From an uncultured Poribacteria bacterium (GTDB lineage Bacteria > Poribacteria > WGA-4E > WGA-3G), in contig OX639992.1 of assembly GCA_951828515.1 (NCBI GenBank), positions 5,620,217-5,684,216 of the forward strand: a DNA stretch of 64,000 bases, given 5' to 3'. The notes under the pieces are model-generated. The model worked only from the letters and a program-made list of their open reading frames with translations, had not been told where the DNA came from and did no database searches. Below, one piece after another: positions 33,717 through 41,938 of the stretch (its first letter is position 1; every line of letters begins with the position of its first letter). A program made the position numbers and the translations under genes.

Positions 33717-34316
33717 TCAAGGATCAGGAAGGAGTTTAAAAGTGCGACGATGAATATCCGATGCGCCAAACCGGGCAATCGCCTGCCGATGTTGAGAGGT
33801 AGGATACCCTTTATGCCGCGAGAATCCGTAATTGGGATAGATTGGATCCAATTCAACCATGAGCCGGTCACGTGTGATTTTGGCGATAATTGAGGCTGCC
33901 GCAATAGAATAACTTTTGTTATCACCTTTCGGAATAGCTTCACCCACAATACCTATCTCAGGTAAATGCAAGCCATCAACGAGTAAATAATCAGGGGGCG
34001 GTGTTAGTTTTTCAACCGCTTCCCGCATCGCTAAAAGCGTCGCCTGAAGAATATTCAGACGGTCAATACCGAGATGATCAACGGAACCGATACCTACGGA
34101 CACGGCGACATCATGGATTTCGTCAAACAGGTGCGCACGTTGCTTCGGAGACAACTGCTTTGAATCTCGCAACCCCTCAATGCGGCACTGCGTCGGTAAA
34201 ATGACCGCCGCGGCAATGACGGGACCTGCCAATGCACCACGGCCAGCCTCGTCAATGCCAGCAATCTGTTTGTAGCCGTTTTGTTGGCATGCAAGCTCAA
34301 ATACGTTCATCTCCAT
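33717..34316 (-). CDS. rnhB: ribonuclease HII
   Basis: 199 residues from the ATG at 34316, 4 bases after the rplS stop; the frame is open further upstream inside rplS, but this start fits the family N-terminus. Cleaves the RNA strand of RNA-DNA hybrids and single ribonucleotides in DNA. The first catalytic Asp-Glu pair is in IAGIDEAGRGALAGPV, with the later aspartates in YLLVDGLHLPE and ELDPIYPNYGFSRHKGYPT. Length and motifs normal. It follows rplS as in many bacteria; the usual downstream partner yraN has been displaced by >4 kb of repeats and PD40 genes. Confidence 0.93.
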   Translation of the reverse strand: MEMNVFELACQQNGYKQIAGIDEAGRGALAGPVIAAAVILPTQCRIEGLRDSKQLSPKQRAHLFDEIHDVAVSVGIGSVDHLGIDRLNILQATLLAMREAVEKLTPPPDYLLVDGLHLPEIGIVGEAIPKGDNKSYSIAAASIIAKITRDRLMVELDPIYPNYGFSRHKGYPTSQHRQAIARFGASDIHRRTFKLLPDP

Positions 34317-34320
34317 CAGG

Positions 34321-34665
34321 TTATCTTCTACGTTCTTTGACCCGGGCAGATCTTCCCGTTCGCTCGCGTAAGTAATATAACTTCGCACGGCGAACCGCAC
34401 CGTATCGAATCACCTGAATACTCTCAACATTGGGTGAATGGAGCGGGAAGGTTCTCTCACTTCCAGCACCGAATGCGACACGTCGAACCGTAAATGTCTC
34501 TTTTAATCCACCATGAGCACGACGGATAACGGTTCCTTCATACGCCTGAATGCGTTCCTTCTGACCTTCACGGATACGAATGTTCACTTTGACTACATCC
34601 CCAGGACCAAAGTCAGGAATATCGCTTTTCACATATTGATTTTCAACAGATTCAATTAAATTCAT
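34321..34665 (-). CDS. rplS: ribosomal protein L19
   Basis: 114 residues, normal length. L19 lies at the 30S-50S interface. All landmarks are present: NQYVKSDIPDFGPGDVVKVN, RIREGQKERIQAYEGTVIRR, GLKETFTVRRVAFGAGSERT, FPLHSPNVESIQVIRYGAVR and RRAKLYYLRERTGRSARVKE. An AGGAGGAATAGGAG stretch precedes the ATG. Between trmD and rnhB, its classical position. Nothing unusual. Confidence 0.96.
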   Translation of the reverse strand: MNLIESVENQYVKSDIPDFGPGDVVKVNIRIREGQKERIQAYEGTVIRRAHGGLKETFTVRRVAFGAGSERTFPLHSPNVESIQVIRYGAVRRAKLYYLRERTGRSARVKERRR

Positions 34666-34754
34666 CTCCTATTCCTCCTTATGTAATATAAGTGCCGATA
34701 TATTTTTTTTCAGATTTACAGGTCACATAAAGACCCAATAACCACTTCTTTGGC

Positions 34755-35483
34755 TTACTCCATCAATCCTGCTGCTTTGAGAATTTGGATATCTTCCTCG
34801 CTCAGCTCCAGTTTCTGAAGTAGATCCGGACGGCACGCTGCTGTCCGTTTGAGTGCCTCCGCATACCGCCATTTCTCAATATTCTCGTGATGACCACTCA
34901 AAAGCACCTCAGGGACAGTGCTACCCCCGAATTCAGCAGGTCGCGTATAGTGCGGATGATCCAGTAACTCATGACTGAACGAATCGACATGTGCTGATTC
35001 GTAATCGCCGAGGGCTCCGGGAAGGACACGACCCATCGCATCAATTAAAACGAGCGCAGCGATTTCTCCACCGCTCAATACATAATCCCCAATAGAAACC
35101 TCGGTTGTCACCAATCGGTCGCGCACCCGTTCATCAACGCCTTTGTAGCGTCCACACAAAAGAATGAGGTGTGTTTCCAAGGAGAGGGACTCCACAACCG
35201 CTTGCGTTAAGGGATTCCCTTGTGGTGTCAAATAGACAACGTGTGCATTAGTTTCTGGGTTCAACGCCTCGATTGCTGCGAAAATAGGTTCCGGCTTAAG
35301 AATCATTCCCGCGCCACCGCCATAGGGATAATCATCAACCGACTTATGTCTATCGGTTGCCCAATCTCGTAGGTTATGGAGATTGACAATGAGTTTATCC
35401 GCGTCTTGGACCCGCTTGAGGATGCCCGTCTGCAAGGCTGGCGCGATTATCTCTGGAAACAGGGCAAGAACATCAACTCTCAT
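34755..35483 (-). CDS. trmD: tRNA (guanine-37-N1)-methyltransferase TrmD
   Basis: 242 residues. Methylates G37 of tRNAs reading CNN codons to prevent frameshifting; uses SAM bound in a deep trefoil knot. Motifs: RVDVLALFPEIIAPALQTGI, DYPYGGGAGMILKPEPIFAA, VVYLTPQGNPLTQ, LLCGRYKGVDERVRD, EVSIGDYVLSGGEIAALVLI and PEVLLSGHHENIEKWR. Between khpA and rplS, but rimM, which normally lies between khpA and trmD, is absent. The 160-base gap holds a heptamer-type repeat and a strong hairpin instead. Confidence 0.96.
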   Translation of the reverse strand: MRVDVLALFPEIIAPALQTGILKRVQDADKLIVNLHNLRDWATDRHKSVDDYPYGGGAGMILKPEPIFAAIEALNPETNAHVVYLTPQGNPLTQAVVESLSLETHLILLCGRYKGVDERVRDRLVTTEVSIGDYVLSGGEIAALVLIDAMGRVLPGALGDYESAHVDSFSHELLDHPHYTRPAEFGGSTVPEVLLSGHHENIEKWRYAEALKRTAACRPDLLQKLELSEEDIQILKAAGLME

Positions 35484-35485
35484 AT

Positions 35486-35643
35486 TTATTGGTTTTCGGT
35501 TTTCGGTTTTCAGTTATCGGTTAAGACTGAGTGGACGTTACAGTAGATTTTACTGCCACAAGACACCTTATTTAACTGAAAACTTAAAGGATTTTTTACG
35601 GGGTAAAAAATCCGACTGACAACCTTAACCATTCTGTTGGCTG
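35486..35643. repeat. heptamer-type element and hairpin where rimM is expected
   Basis: Contains GGTTTTCGGTTTTCGGTTTT tandem heptamers, CAGTTATCGGTTAAGACTGAG, and a perfect 11-bp stem GGATTTTTTAC-GGG-GTAAAAAATCC at 35589-35613. There is no T-run after the stem on the minus strand, so terminator function is doubtful. Confidence 0.5.
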
Positions 35644-35907
35644 CTATTCTTCAATCGGCGCGTCTGATCTTGGGTGTTCAATTAGCTCAAGAATAACCTT
35701 TTTGTTGGCTTGCAACCCTGCGGTATAAAGAACGCTTCTGATCGCCTTAAGCGTCCGCCCATATCTACCGATGATCTTTCCCAGATCTTCCTCTGTGACA
35801 GTCAACTCAACGATAACGACCGTTTCGCCCGTTACTTCACGAACCACAACTCGGTCGGGATAATCGACGAGAGATTTTACAATGTATTCAATCAAATCTT
35901 TAAACAT
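35644..35907 (-). CDS. khpA: KH-domain RNA-binding protein KhpA (YlqC)
   Basis: 87 residues, a single KH domain. Conserved pattern: DLIEYIVKSLVDYPDRVVVR, VVIVELTVTEEDLGKIIGRY (GKIIGRYG is the GXXG loop) and GRTLKAIRSVLYTAG. KhpA, often with KhpB, is a global RNA chaperone affecting cell size and division in Gram-positives; in this neighbourhood it is part of the ffh-rpsP-khpA-rimM-trmD-rplS block. Flanked by repeat elements on both sides. Confidence 0.92.
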   Translation of the reverse strand: MFKDLIEYIVKSLVDYPDRVVVREVTGETVVIVELTVTEEDLGKIIGRYGRTLKAIRSVLYTAGLQANKKVILELIEHPRSDAPIEE

Positions 35908-35921
35908 AGTTGACTTTCGGA

Positions 35922-36070
35922 TTTCAGAGGAATAGTTTTCAGTCGTCAGTTTTCAGTCGTCAGTTAAGAGGGTTTCTGGGAACACACTCCCCTTGTCTTG
36001 GAATATTCCGAACTTGGGTGAATTATTACCGAAGACCTCTTGTGCCTGCTAACTGAAGATTCTCTTCCCT
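35922..36070. repeat. heptamer-type intergenic element between khpA and rpsP
   Basis: TTTCAGTCGTCAG occurs twice in tandem (~35938-35962), followed by TTAAGAGG, a long loop, CCTCTTGTGCCTGC and TAACTGAAG. Same layout as the pst-operon elements. Confidence 0.55.
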
Positions 36071-36075
36071 GACAA

Positions 36076-36477
36076 CTATTCTTCTTCGGACTCAGGTGTT
36101 GCTTCTTCAGACGCGGTGTCCGTTTCAGACGCGGCGTCCTGTGTCTCGGTAGATTCGACATCTTCCGTCTCTGCGACTTCTTCGACGCCTTCAGCCTCTG
36201 GCATGGGTTTCCCTAATTTTTCGTACTCGAATTTCATCAAAATCCCGTTCTGGTTGAGCAGTCGCTTTGCGGTATCGGAAGGTTGTGCGCCTCGCCTTAA
36301 CCATTTCAAAGCTTTCTCTTCATCAATGAAAACATCTGCCGGGTCCGTCATAGGATTGTAATGACCGAGGCGTTCTAAAAACACCCCATCCCTTTGGGCA
36401 CGTGCATCAGCCGCGACAAGTCGATAAAAAGGACGTTTTTTTCTACCGTGTCGTTGTAATCTAATTCTAACTGCCAA
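36076..36477 (-). CDS. rpsP: ribosomal protein S16 with long acidic tail
   Basis: 133 residues; S16 is usually 80-100. Residues 1-~90 are the canonical protein ([52 protein letters not shown]). From ~95 on, the tail is almost wholly Glu, Ala, Thr, Ser and Asp, with 14 or more acidic residues and no basic ones, ending TPESEEE. Acidic extensions occur on S16 of some lineages; role unknown. Between ffh and khpA as expected. Confidence 0.95.
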   Translation of the reverse strand: MAVRIRLQRHGRKKRPFYRLVAADARAQRDGVFLERLGHYNPMTDPADVFIDEEKALKWLRRGAQPSDTAKRLLNQNGILMKFEYEKLGKPMPEAEGVEEVAETEDVESTETQDAASETDTASEEATPESEEE

Positions 36478-36484
36478 AAAATAC

Positions 36485-36606
36485 CTCCGTGGATTGGCTA
36501 TCAGCCATCGGGTCGGGTTTTCTCCGAAAACCCTTTCAGCCGTCAGTAAAGAGGTATTCGTTTAAGAAGACCCTCTTGCTGATTGCTGATTGCTGACTAC
36601 TATTTA
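36485..36606. repeat. heptamer intergenic element between rpsP and ffh
   Basis: TATCAGCCATCGGGTCGGG, then TTTCAGCCGTCAGTAAAGAGG (partial), a 17-base loop, CCTCTT and the arm GCTGATTGCTGATTGCTGAC. The two sides can form a hairpin of about 17 base pairs with AAGAGG:CCTCTT at the top. The clearest copy of this family. Confidence 0.65.
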
Positions 36607-36612
36607 ACTGCG

Positions 36613-38010
36613 CTATCGTGATTTGCGGCGTTTCCGTTTTCGAGGCTTTCTCGATGTCTGCCGTTTCAAACCCGGCAGAGCCCCCATTTTCCGCCCCATC
36701 TGTGGCATCGCCATCGCAGTCTGCTGGTTTAACATACGATTCATCATCTGCAACTGCGAAACCAGCATATTTATTTGATTTACAGTTGTTCCACTGCCCT
36801 TGGAAATGCGAAGTTTCCGACTTCTATCCAACAGCCGAGGATTCTTGCGTTCCTCAAGTGTCATTGAATGGATAATCGCTTTCGCCGTTCGCAAATGGCT
36901 CTCATCTGGTGTAAGGTTTTGAACGGGCAACTGATTCTTGAAGGGCATCAGATCCATCAATTGATCCAAGGGTCCCATATTCTTAAGCTGCTCCAATTGC
37001 GTCAGAAAATCGTCAAAATCTAAACCTTTGTTCTCTGTGAGTTTACGTTCAAGTTCCTTTGCCTGATCTTCGCTGAAAACATCTTCCGCTCTTTCAAGCA
37101 AAGTTTGGAAATCGCCTTGTCCGAGGATACGCGAGGACATCCGTTCGGGATGGAATTCCTCTAACGCCGCGGCTTCAATCTTTTCACCGACACCGATGAA
37201 CTTAATCGGTTTCTGTGTGACATGTCGAATAGAGAGGGCGGCACCGCCGCGAGCATCGCCATCCATTTTCGTGAGGATAACGCCATCAATCTTCAAATCA
37301 TTATTGAAATTCTCGGCGACATTCACGGCATCCTGCCCCGTCATCGCATCAACGATCAACAGGATTTCTGTGGGTTCAACCCGTTCTTTGATCTGCCGCA
37401 GTTCACCCATGAGCGTATCATCAATGTGCAAACGTCCAGCAGTGTCAATAATAACGCAGTTATGCCCGTGTGCTAAAGCTTCGTTGACAGATGCCTCAGC
37501 GATGTCAACAGGAGAGACTTCTGTCCCCATTGAGAAGACTGGCGTTTCAGTCTGTTCGCCGAGAACCTGTAACTGCTTAATGGCGGCAGGTCGATATACA
37601 TCAGCGGCAACGAGTAAGGGTTTACGTCCCTCTTTGCGAAACCTTAGTGCTAACTTTGCGGCGACAGTCGTCTTACCTGCGCCTTGCAACCCTGCAAGCA
37701 TCACCACTGTTGGACCGCCCGAGGCTATGCGAATTTTCTCCGCTTTTTCACCCATCAATTGGGTGAGTTCTTCACCAATAATTCGGGCGATTTGTAACTC
37801 TGGTGTAAGACTACCGAGCACTTCTTGACCGAGGGCGCGCACTTTAATCCGTTCTATAAACTCACGTGTGACTTTATAGTTAACATCTGCTTCGAGAAAT
37901 GCGCGACGCACCTCGCGCAGCGTATCAGAGATATTGTTCTCTGTTAACTTCCCTTGCCCTTTGAGTTTTTTGAAAGTGCTTTGTAACCTATCGCCCAAAC
38001 TTTCAAACAT
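36613..38010 (-). CDS. ffh: signal recognition particle protein Ffh
   Basis: 465 residues: N and G GTPase domains and the methionine-rich M domain. P-loop LAGLQGAGKTT, DVYRPAAIKQL, DTAGRLHIDD, TKMDGDARGGAALS and GVGEKIEAAALEEFHPERM are in place. The M domain (from ~300) has the RNA-binding segment and signal-peptide groove (MLVSQLQMMNRMLNQQTAMA). The C-terminus is highly basic (RKPRKRKRRKSR). It targets nascent membrane proteins to FtsY. First gene of the ribosomal/tRNA-modification block; AAAGGA lies upstream of ATG. Confidence 0.97.
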   Translation of the reverse strand: MFESLGDRLQSTFKKLKGQGKLTENNISDTLREVRRAFLEADVNYKVTREFIERIKVRALGQEVLGSLTPELQIARIIGEELTQLMGEKAEKIRIASGGPTVVMLAGLQGAGKTTVAAKLALRFRKEGRKPLLVAADVYRPAAIKQLQVLGEQTETPVFSMGTEVSPVDIAEASVNEALAHGHNCVIIDTAGRLHIDDTLMGELRQIKERVEPTEILLIVDAMTGQDAVNVAENFNNDLKIDGVILTKMDGDARGGAALSIRHVTQKPIKFIGVGEKIEAAALEEFHPERMSSRILGQGDFQTLLERAEDVFSEDQAKELERKLTENKGLDFDDFLTQLEQLKNMGPLDQLMDLMPFKNQLPVQNLTPDESHLRTAKAIIHSMTLEERKNPRLLDRSRKLRISKGSGTTVNQINMLVSQLQMMNRMLNQQTAMAMPQMGRKMGALPGLKRQTSRKPRKRKRRKSR

Positions 38011-38238
38011 TGTTTATGCGTCCTTTTTTTAGAGTGAGATGTGCTTGCGTCCCGTGCTCGATGCTAAATGTGTTATTATCAAAGCAGTTAACCAAAACGG
38101 CCAAAATGTTCTATCACAGCTACATAAGTCCTGGCACATAAGTTCTGATGTGTAAATCCGTGCAACGACAAAACAAAACAATACCTGATTATACAATTAT
38201 AGCAAATTTTATGCCTAAAGTCAAACTTTTTTTCATGC

Positions 38239-38267
38239 TTGACATAAACCCATACGTATGCTAAAAC
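38239..38267 (+). promoter_or_regulatory. sigma-70-type promoter, possibly leaderless
   Basis: Perfect -35 TTGACA (38239-38244), 17-base spacer, -10 TAAAAC (38262-38267). The ATG at 38275 is about where transcription would start, and no ribosome site is visible, so the mRNA may be leaderless. Confidence 0.45.
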
Positions 38268-38274
38268 TATAGTC

Positions 38275-39363
38275 ATGAAAACAGCAACCGCCACACAGAA
38301 ACATCAGAAATTCCCGTTCTGCTACCTCTTGATCCCCTTCATCAGCGTTTTAACGGCTTTTTATTGCGGGTGCCAAGGCGAAACATTCAATCTCGATGTC
38401 GGTGGCACCTCAGAAATTATGGAAAAATCCGGTGAACTGACAGAGAATGAGGTCTGGGACGGACGCATCTATATTACCGATACCGTTGTTGTCCCGGCAG
38501 GCATCACGTTGACCATTCGATCGGGAACCATCGTCGGTTTTGAACCTATCGACACACCGAGTCAGCTCATCGTGCATGGTGAACTCTATGCAGAAGGTTC
38601 GCCAGACAGGATGATTGTCTTCGGTTCTTTGGGAAGGCAGCGCGAACAGGAACCCGCCCCTGAGACAGAAACCCCTTTCACATCAACGGCATCAGACTTT
38701 GGTACGATGGGCATGGAAGAAAACATGGGTACCGAAACGCAGATAACTTTAACCGCCGATCCACCAAAAGCGGGAGATTGGGCAGGCATTCAAATTGAAG
38801 CCGAGAGTCCGAATAGCAGGCTCACGTACTGCCGTATCCAACATGCAACGATCGGTATCACATGCCGGACAGATGCCGTCCAAATCGAGAGATGTCTCCT
38901 CAGTGAAAACAAAACAGGGGTACTCTCTGAGAATACCAGCCCGACTATTACCAGTAACGAATTTAATAGGAACGGTACAGGCACACAATTCCGAGGAAGC
39001 GCGTCATCGGATGTAGAATACAACGAGTTCACGGCTAACAATTACGGAATTATATGCGAAGACGACGCTCGCCCGCGTATTCAGTATAACATTCTCCGCG
39101 CCAATTACGAAAACGCTATTGTTTGCTATTCCACTGCCTCACCAGAGATAGTCTCCAACAATATAACGTTGAACGTCGGTTGGGCGGTTTACGACGGCGG
39201 TAGACTTCGGGACAACTTCATCCAAGGGAATAAACAGGTTGGACCGAATATTACCGAACTCGGTATCGGAACACAAAGCGATCAGTTTTACGGTGTAGAA
39301 GAAGCATACGAACCCAGAAATTCTCCGGTAACAGAAGCAGGTGTGCCACGCGAAAATTTCTAA
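38275..39363 (+). CDS. exported right-handed beta-helix protein (NosD/pectate-lyase-like)
   Basis: 362 residues. An N-terminal signal with a hydrophobic core and a cysteine (LLIPFISVLTAFYCGCQG) suggests a lipoprotein, although the lipobox is imperfect. A first module (WDGRIYITDTVVVPAGITLT, IRSGTIVGF, IVHGELYAEG) resembles the DUF1565/'right-handed helix' start seen on surface proteins; the second half has coils of ~22 residues (GVLSENTSPTITSNEFNRNG, GIICEDDARPRIQYNILRAN). An acidic, Thr-rich linker at ~120-150 separates them. Probably binds or processes surface carbohydrate. Starts close behind a strong -35 element. Followed by ubiA 14 bases downstream. Confidence 0.78.
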   Translation: MKTATATQKHQKFPFCYLLIPFISVLTAFYCGCQGETFNLDVGGTSEIMEKSGELTENEVWDGRIYITDTVVVPAGITLTIRSGTIVGFEPIDTPSQLIVHGELYAEGSPDRMIVFGSLGRQREQEPAPETETPFTSTASDFGTMGMEENMGTETQITLTADPPKAGDWAGIQIEAESPNSRLTYCRIQHATIGITCRTDAVQIERCLLSENKTGVLSENTSPTITSNEFNRNGTGTQFRGSASSDVEYNEFTANNYGIICEDDARPRIQYNILRANYENAIVCYSTASPEIVSNNITLNVGWAVYDGGRLRDNFIQGNKQVGPNITELGIGTQSDQFYGVEEAYEPRNSPVTEAGVPRENF

Positions 39364-39377
39364 TCGGAAGTCGATAC

Positions 39378-40301
39378 ATGAGCCGCTTCAAAGCCTATCT
39401 CGAACTCATCCGCTATCCGCTCTTTGCGATTCCGATTGTCGCAACGCTGCCCGGTGCACTCATCGCCAGTGAGGGACACTTTACGTGGCGCGTCGTGGCG
39501 GCAGTGTTCGTTGCACTCTGTGGCTATTTTGCTGGAATGATAAAGAACGACTACTTTCACCATGAAACAGATATACATACGAACCCAGAGCGCCCGCTTC
39601 CATCACAGCGACTCACACCGCGTCAGGCAATTGTCCCCGCGAGTGTCACCTACGGGTTATGTGTGATTGGTGGTTTCTGGCTGAATATTAAAGCGGGTCT
39701 GCTGGTGATAGGTTTAGTCGCAATCTCACATCTCTACAACGCAATTTTCAAAGCGAAAGGTATTTTAGGAAGCCTCACACTACCTCTGGGAATTGGGCTA
39801 CTGAGCGTCTTCGGAGCATTAGCAGTAAGTGGGACGGTGCCACGGTTGGTATGGTATGCCTTTGCCGCCACAACGCTCTACGATTTAGGCACGCATATTA
39901 CTACCACCTTCAAGGACCTCCCGCGCGACAAAGAACTCGGTATCGTAACGACACCGCTCCAGATTGGCATCCGTCCGGCACTTCTACTCTCGGCGGTTGC
40001 CACGATTCTCGCTTTTGTCATCGCCTTTTTGCCGTATTGGTTGGAACCAGATATCCACAAATCTTATATCGTTTGGGTGATCTTAGGCATCATCGCGACC
40101 GTTGGTACCCGTATCTCACTCTATCTCCAACCGAACGAGAAAAATGGCTATCTGGCGTTGAAGGGGTCGATGGTCGGCTCAATCCTCTTTTTTCCGTGCC
40201 TCATCGGTGCATTGGTTCCGATCGCTGTTTCTGCGGCAGTTATTGTGCCTTTGCTGTTCGTGACACTCCTTTTGTTAAGGACAACGCGCCAAGAAGTTTA
40301 A
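39378..40301 (+). CDS. UbiA-family prenyltransferase
   Basis: 307 residues with about eight to nine membrane helices. Attaches a polyprenyl chain to an aromatic or other acceptor in the inner membrane. The first aspartate-rich motif is KNDYFHHETD (residues ~55-64) followed by NPERPLPSQRLTPRQA; the second is TTFKDLPRDKELGIVTTPLQ. Both diphosphate-binding motifs look usable. Acceptor (4-hydroxybenzoate, naphthoate, tetrahydrofolate-like or sugar) is not decidable. Separated by 14 bases from the beta-helix gene, likely one transcript. A ubiX gene is in the window but 14 kb away. Confidence 0.88.
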   Translation: MSRFKAYLELIRYPLFAIPIVATLPGALIASEGHFTWRVVAAVFVALCGYFAGMIKNDYFHHETDIHTNPERPLPSQRLTPRQAIVPASVTYGLCVIGGFWLNIKAGLLVIGLVAISHLYNAIFKAKGILGSLTLPLGIGLLSVFGALAVSGTVPRLVWYAFAATTLYDLGTHITTTFKDLPRDKELGIVTTPLQIGIRPALLLSAVATILAFVIAFLPYWLEPDIHKSYIVWVILGIIATVGTRISLYLQPNEKNGYLALKGSMVGSILFFPCLIGALVPIAVSAAVIVPLLFVTLLLLRTTRQEV

Positions 40302-40412
40302 GGTGCGATTTTATGTGAGAGCGTTTTACGTAACGTTATTACTAAAAGGTAAACCTAATCACAAACCGATGATTGCGTAATGTGCAATCGCAACGAGGTG
40401 ATCCATTAAAAA

Positions 40413-41861
40413 ATGAAAAATATTGTTCTACTTATTACCGATACCTTCCGGTATGACAATCTCGGTGAACGGGCAAGACGTCCGATTCGTACGCCGATGC
40501 TCGATAAATTTGAGGCAGAACGCGCGACTGCTATCGACAAATTCTATATGAGCAGTTTTCCAACGGTGCCACACCGCACAGATATTATGACAGCGACAGT
40601 CGGTTGGCCTCACTACCCGTGGCAACCGATCGATCTGAGTGGACGGAACATTATCTCGCAACTTCTCAGTGAGCAGGGATACGCAACGCAGCTTATCTGT
40701 GACACGCCACACCTGTTTAACGTGCGGTTCCAGCACTGTTTCGATGCCGCTTTCCAACATCGTGGACAGGAAGGGGACAAACCGCTTCTCCACCATAACG
40801 ACGAGATAAAAATCGTTATGCCGAATGAGAAGACGCGACCACATCCATCATACAAAGGACACACGCTACCGAACACGCACCGTTGGACGAACCGCTACTA
40901 TCAGTATGAGTCGGAGACGTTCTCGGGCAGGACCTCTGAGACCACAATTCGATGGCTGGAAGAGAACCACCGCTCGGGTCCCTTCTTCCTCTGGGTTGAT
41001 TTCTTCGATCCGCACGAACCGTGGGATCCACCCGAATACCTCGTCAAACGATACGATCCGGACTACACCGGTCCGCCGATGCTACACCCGAACTACGGTC
41101 TGTCGTCCCTCTTTACGGATGCCGAACTGCACAACCTCTGGGCACACTATGCCGGTGAGTCCGAACTCATTGATCGACACATCGGACGGGTTCTGCAGAA
41201 AGTGGAAGACTTGGAGCTATTGGATGATACCCTCGTCGTTGTGTTGTCAGACCACGGTATGTCTATCGGTGAACACAGTAGAACCGGGAAATCCAATATC
41301 GATCCGGAAGATTCACGCTATTGGCCGACATACCCGGAAATCAATCATGAGATGTTCTTGATCGCCGGTGGAGATGTACCGAGCGGACAACGCCTCGACC
41401 TCATCGCACAACCGATGGACATCATGCCGACACTCTGTGAATTGGCTGGTGTTAACTTGGATCCACCGAAACCGTTCGAGGGACGTTCCTTCGCCGAGGC
41501 TCTCCGTAATGGCGGGACACAGCATAGAGAATACGCCGTAACAGGTTGCAATATCGGTGCCCCGGACGGAAGTGTACCACGTCGAGCAACAGTGCCCTTC
41601 CTCGTAACTGACCGCTGGGGATACGCACCTGTCGGTGAATACGGTAGACCGGAACTGTTCGACCTGCCCGCAGACCCGATAGCGGAGAACAACATCGCGG
41701 CGGACAACATGGAACTTGTTAAGGCGTTGCATGAGATGTTTATGGCGCACCTCACGGAGCATAACGCTCCTGAGAAGTTCCTGGATCTCTGGAAGGAAGA
41801 ACCCTCTGGCGACGGACGTGGCAAATGGTCGATCGACTATCCTGACGATTCAGACGAATAG
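40413..41861 (+). CDS. sulfatase-fold hydrolase with Thr at the nucleophile position
   Basis: 482 residues, alkaline-phosphatase-superfamily fold. Metal-binding residues: D10 in NIVLLITDTFRYDN, the later VVVLSDHGMSIGEH pair, and WVDFFDPHEPWDPP. In true sulfatases the nucleophile is Cys or Ser in C/S-x-P-x-R, converted to formylglycine. Here the motif is T-V-P-H-R (Thr51), as in phosphatase and phosphodiesterase members that use threonine directly. No signal peptide, so cytoplasmic, also unlike most sulfatases. I therefore expect a phosphate- or phosphonate-ester hydrolase rather than a sulfatase, despite overall sulfatase similarity. Follows ubiA after a 111-base gap; a strong hairpin terminator lies downstream. 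Confidence 0.8.
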   Translation: MKNIVLLITDTFRYDNLGERARRPIRTPMLDKFEAERATAIDKFYMSSFPTVPHRTDIMTATVGWPHYPWQPIDLSGRNIISQLLSEQGYATQLICDTPHLFNVRFQHCFDAAFQHRGQEGDKPLLHHNDEIKIVMPNEKTRPHPSYKGHTLPNTHRWTNRYYQYESETFSGRTSETTIRWLEENHRSGPFFLWVDFFDPHEPWDPPEYLVKRYDPDYTGPPMLHPNYGLSSLFTDAELHNLWAHYAGESELIDRHIGRVLQKVEDLELLDDTLVVVLSDHGMSIGEHSRTGKSNIDPEDSRYWPTYPEINHEMFLIAGGDVPSGQRLDLIAQPMDIMPTLCELAGVNLDPPKPFEGRSFAEALRNGGTQHREYAVTGCNIGAPDGSVPRRATVPFLVTDRWGYAPVGEYGRPELFDLPADPIAENNIAADNMELVKALHEMFMAHLTEHNAPEKFLDLWKEEPSGDGRGKWSIDYPDDSDE

Positions 41862-41885
41862 GAAATTCAGGAACCAGAATTAAAA

Positions 41886-41918
41886 AGAGGCTTTAGGTTA
41901 TTTTTACCTAAAGCCTCT
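41886..41918 (-). terminator. rho-independent terminator between convergent genes
   Basis: A perfect 13-bp stem AGAGGCTTTAGGT / ACCTAAAGCCTCT with a 7-base loop. On the minus strand it is followed by a T-run (CTTTTTAATT), so it mainly ends the LivJ gene; on the plus strand the tail is weaker but it may also stop the sulfatase-fold transcript. Confidence 0.8.
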
Positions 41919-41938
41919 CTGCATATTGAAACGCGTAT

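Noticed and set aside
35589-35613. strong hairpin as a terminator between khpA and trmD
   Set aside because: No T-run after the stem on the transcribed strand and the flanking genes appear to belong to one operon.
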